Assembly: GCA_965213645.1 (NCBI GenBank)
Contig: CBDBZX010000002.1
Span: 992,001-1,056,000, forward strand
Length of the DNA stretch: 64,000 nucleotides
Direction: 5' to 3'
From: CBDBZX01 sp965213645
Lineage (GTDB): Bacteria; Deinococcota; Deinococci; Deinococcales; Trueperaceae
In this document: positions 61,812-64,000 of the stretch, one piece after another
Numbering within the stretch: position 1 is the stretch's first letter
Layout of the letters: every line of letters starts with the position of its first letter
Position numbers and translations under genes: made by a program
The notes under the pieces: generated by a model
What the model was told of the DNA's origin: nothing
Database searches by the model: none
What the model saw: the letters and a program-made list of their open reading frames with translations, nothing else

Positions 61812-62780
61812 TCATGACTGCCTCAGCCGCTGATTCACGGCGACCGCCGCGATGAGAATCAGCCCGACGAAGACGGCTTGCACCTCCAAAGGCACGAACG
61901 CCAGCGTCAAGCCGTTGCGCACGACACCGATAATCAGGAGGCCCAAAAGCGTACCCCAAATCGTGCCGCGCCCACCCGTCAAGGCGGTGCCGCCCAACAC
62001 GACGGCGGTGATGACGTCCAACTCGACGAGTTGTCCGGCGTCACCCCTCGCGCTCGAGACCCTCGAGACAAAAATCACCGCCGCCACCGCGCTCAAAAAG
62101 CCCGAGAGGGTGAAGACGACCAGTTCCAAGCGGTTCACGCGCAAGCCGGAGAACCGTGAAGCGAGTTTGTTGTGTCCAAAGGCGTACACGGAGCGCCCGA
62201 AGGTGGTGCGGCTGAGGAGCAGCCCGAAGATGACGGCGAGGAGCGCAAAGATGAGAAGTTGCACGGGAACGGGGCCGATGTAGCCCTGCCCGAGCGTGAA
62301 AAATGCTTCGGGGAAACCTCGGTACGACTGCCCTTGCGAGATACCGAGCGCCACACCCCGAAAAATCGCCAGCGTCGCCAGTGTGACGACGAGTGCATGG
62401 ACGCCTGTGCGCGTGATGATAAAGCCGTTTAGCGCGCCCGCCGCTGTTCCCACAGCTAGCGCTACGAGCACCGCCAACCAGACATTCAGCCCTGCCGTAA
62501 AGAGCGCCCCCATGATGACGCCACACATCCCCAGAATCGAGCCCACCGAGAGGTCGATGCCGCCCGTTAAAATCACCGCCGTCATGCCGAGCGAGATAAT
62601 GCCGATTTCGGCGGTGAAGCGGACGATGTTGAAGAGGTTGCGCGTGGACAAAAAGGCGGGTGAGAGCTGCGCCATGACGATCACCGCTACGATGAGGACC
62701 GCTAAGAGCATCGCCTCGACGATGTTCTCGCGGAGCGCGTCACGCCAGGTGCTCTGAGCCTGGCCCACCTGCTGGCTCAT
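61812..62780 (-). CDS. rhaQ: Rhamnose ABC transporter permease (RhaQ-type)
   Basis: 322 residues, about ten hydrophobic segments, of the ribose/rhamnose (BPD_transp_2) permease family: SLGMTAVILTGGIDLSVGSILGMCGV, TRTGVHALVVTLATLAIFRG, ITAVVLGGTALTGGRGTIWGTLLG. ATG overlaps the upstream permease stop by 4 bases. Forms a heterodimer with the next permease. Confidence 0.88.
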   Translation of the reverse strand: MSQQVGQAQSTWRDALRENIVEAMLLAVLIVAVIVMAQLSPAFLSTRNLFNIVRFTAEIGIISLGMTAVILTGGIDLSVGSILGMCGVIMGALFTAGLNVWLAVLVALAVGTAAGALNGFIITRTGVHALVVTLATLAIFRGVALGISQGQSYRGFPEAFFTLGQGYIGPVPVQLLIFALLAVIFGLLLSRTTFGRSVYAFGHNKLASRFSGLRVNRLELVVFTLSGFLSAVAAVIFVSRVSSARGDAGQLVELDVITAVVLGGTALTGGRGTIWGTLLGLLIIGVVRNGLTLAFVPLEVQAVFVGLILIAAVAVNQRLRQS

Positions 62781-63766
62781 GTCGCGCTACTCGGCGCGGT
62801 GCTCGAGCCCTCCGCCCGCGCCCGCCGCGCCTTGGCGCTCCGCCGCTGCGCCTGAACCACGCCGAAGCCCACCGCCAAGAGGATGAAAAGTCCGTGCAAG
62901 GTCTGCTCCCAAAAGGCGCTGATCTCCAAGAAGACCAAGACCGTCCCGGTGATGCCCACCAGGAGCGAGCCGAGCGCCACGCCCACGACGGTTCCCGAGC
63001 CGCCGAAGATGTGCACGCCGCCCACCACGACGGCGGTGATGACCAAAAATTCGAAGCCTGTACCGATGTTGGATTGAATGGTCGAAAAGCGCGGCGCAAA
63101 GACCATCGCGGCGACGCCGACGAGTGCGCCGTTGACGGTAAAAGCGCTCGTGATGACGTCCGCAGGTTTGACACCAGCGAGGCGGGCGGCTTCTTCGCTC
63201 GAGCCCACCGCGTACAGCGAGCGCCCCCACGCCGTGTTGCGCAGCACAAAACTCCCCAACAAAAGGACGAGCGCGGCAGTCCAGATGGGGTTCTCAATGC
63301 CCAAGACCGACCCTAAACCCACCTGCCGAAAGTTCGGCGGCAAGTCGTAGACCCACGCGCCGCCCGTCACGAAGAGCAAGACGCCCCGGTAGATGCTTAA
63401 AGTCCCGAGCGTAACGATAATCGAGTGAATCTTTAAGCGCGTGACGAGCAGCCCATTGACGAGCCCCAACGTCGCGCCGATACCGCAAGCGATGAGGAAG
63501 ACGAGCGGAATCGGCATCCCCATCTTGCTCAGCGTCCCAGCAGTGATAGCGCAGATGGCTAGGATAGAACCGACGGAGATGTCAGGTTGCCCAGTAAGGA
63601 TGGCGAGCATTCCACCTAGCGCGGCGATGGCGACGTAAGAGGTGTTGACTAAGATATCCTCTAAGTTGCCCACCGAGAAGAAGTTCGGCGCGAAGACGAG
63701 GAGAACCAGCGCGATGACGCCCAGAAACACAGCGATGGAGACCTCTCTCCCCCTATCAATGTACAT
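62777..63766 (-). CDS. rhaP: Rhamnose ABC transporter permease (RhaP-type)
   Basis: 329 residues of the same permease family: LGGMLAILTGQPDISVGSILAICAI, TRLKIHSIIVTLGTLSIYRGV, ITAVVVGGVHIFGGSGTVVG. It overlaps the ATPase gene by 11 bases upstream and rhaQ by 4 downstream, so the three are one operon. C-terminal tail is Arg/Ala rich and variable. Confidence 0.88.
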   Translation of the reverse strand: MYIDRGREVSIAVFLGVIALVLLVFAPNFFSVGNLEDILVNTSYVAIAALGGMLAILTGQPDISVGSILAICAITAGTLSKMGMPIPLVFLIACGIGATLGLVNGLLVTRLKIHSIIVTLGTLSIYRGVLLFVTGGAWVYDLPPNFRQVGLGSVLGIENPIWTAALVLLLGSFVLRNTAWGRSLYAVGSSEEAARLAGVKPADVITSAFTVNGALVGVAAMVFAPRFSTIQSNIGTGFEFLVITAVVVGGVHIFGGSGTVVGVALGSLLVGITGTVLVFLEISAFWEQTLHGLFILLAVGFGVVQAQRRSAKARRARAEGSSTAPSSAT

Positions 63767-64000
63767 GAACGGCCTCTTCTTTCTCGTTCTCCTCGCGAGC
63801 TGTGAGCCCCGTCGCGTGGCGCATGACCTCTTCGGGCGTAGAATCCTGCGGCAACTCCGCCGCGATGCGCCCCTCGTGCATCACTAAAATCCTATCTGCC
63901 ATGCCCAGCACTTCGGGCAAATCCGAGGAGATGAGCAAAATCCCTACCCCCTGCTGCACCAGTTCGTCCACCTGCCTATGAATCTCACGCTTCGCGCCCA
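63756..64000 (-). CDS. Sugar ABC transporter ATP-binding protein (C-terminal part, cut by the window edge)
   Basis: The frame is open to the last base. It encodes the end of a ribose/rhamnose-type duplicated ATPase: GVGILLISSDLPEVLGMADRILVMHEGRIAAEL (H-loop region and C-terminal lobe). The Walker motifs and N-terminal half lie outside the window. By gene order it is the ATPase (RhaT of the rhizobial naming) of the rhamnose importer. Confidence 0.85.
   Translation of the reverse strand, partial: GAKREIHRQVDELVQQGVGILLISSDLPEVLGMADRILVMHEGRIAAELPQDSTPEEVMRHATGLTAREENEKEEAVHVH

Overview
The window reads as a bacterial chromosome segment, most likely from the Deinococcota and perhaps a Trueperaceae-like lineage (inference, moderate confidence). 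The clues are the cinA-recA-rny gene order, RNase Y, a futalosine-pathway menaquinone gene (mqnD), and many genes whose start codon lies only 5-7 bases after a TANNNT -10 box, as expected for leaderless mRNAs. I ran no alignments; product names come from motifs and family knowledge.

Layout. 0-2.5 kb: a tandem array of four paralogous lipoproteins, the first cut by the window edge. 2.5-6.3 kb: an MNT-HEPN toxin-antitoxin pair overlapping purB, an HD-GYP protein, and a structured leader before a 41-residue secreted peptide. 6.4-15.2 kb: a quaternary-amine ABC transporter (binding protein frameshifted) beside a Rieske demethylase, a sarcosine-oxidase-type flavoenzyme and a LysR regulator, suggesting betaine-type uptake and breakdown. 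15.2-21.5 kb: a CinA-C/NadD-like fusion, recA copy 1, the infC-rpmI-rplT operon (infC apparently starts at AUA), trmJ, a small molybdopterin-fold protein, a DUF3140 protein and rpsT. 21.5-29.8 kb: a MITE-like repeat, yceH, a FabG-like reductase, a nucleoside-hydrolase lipoprotein, and an IS110 element that has split a nucleotidyltransferase gene and carries a candidate bridge RNA; then a beta-propeller lipoprotein and a candidate small RNA. 29.8-38 kb: a MoxR/VWA pair, a lipoprotein, a flavin disulfide reductase, an SDR and a hydrolase. 38-44.5 kb: LysR, a TAXI-TRAP transporter interrupted by two MITE-like repeats, and an MFS transporter. 44.6-49 kb: mqnD operon, manganese catalase, zinc dehydrogenase. 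49.3-55.2 kb: three tRNAs, a C45 hydrolase, cinA, recA copy 2 and rny. 55.3-64 kb: an Fe-S membrane oxidoreductase, SCO1/SenC, and a rhamnose kinase/ABC-transport locus running off the right edge.

Most notable. (1) Two recA genes share about 1,021 identical bases but have different ends, promoters and flanks; each lies just downstream of a gene with a CinA-C-type domain, and copy 1 has a 17-bp palindrome at its promoter. (2) The hexamer CTCGAG occurs about 85-90 times, against fewer than 20 expected. (3) Several intergenic repeat classes: MITE-like elements, a REP-like family, and long-stem hairpins of a shared design but different sequence. (4) A reconstructable IS110 insertion with its likely guide RNA. 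(5) A densely folded leader in front of a tiny exported peptide, and a three-hairpin sRNA candidate.
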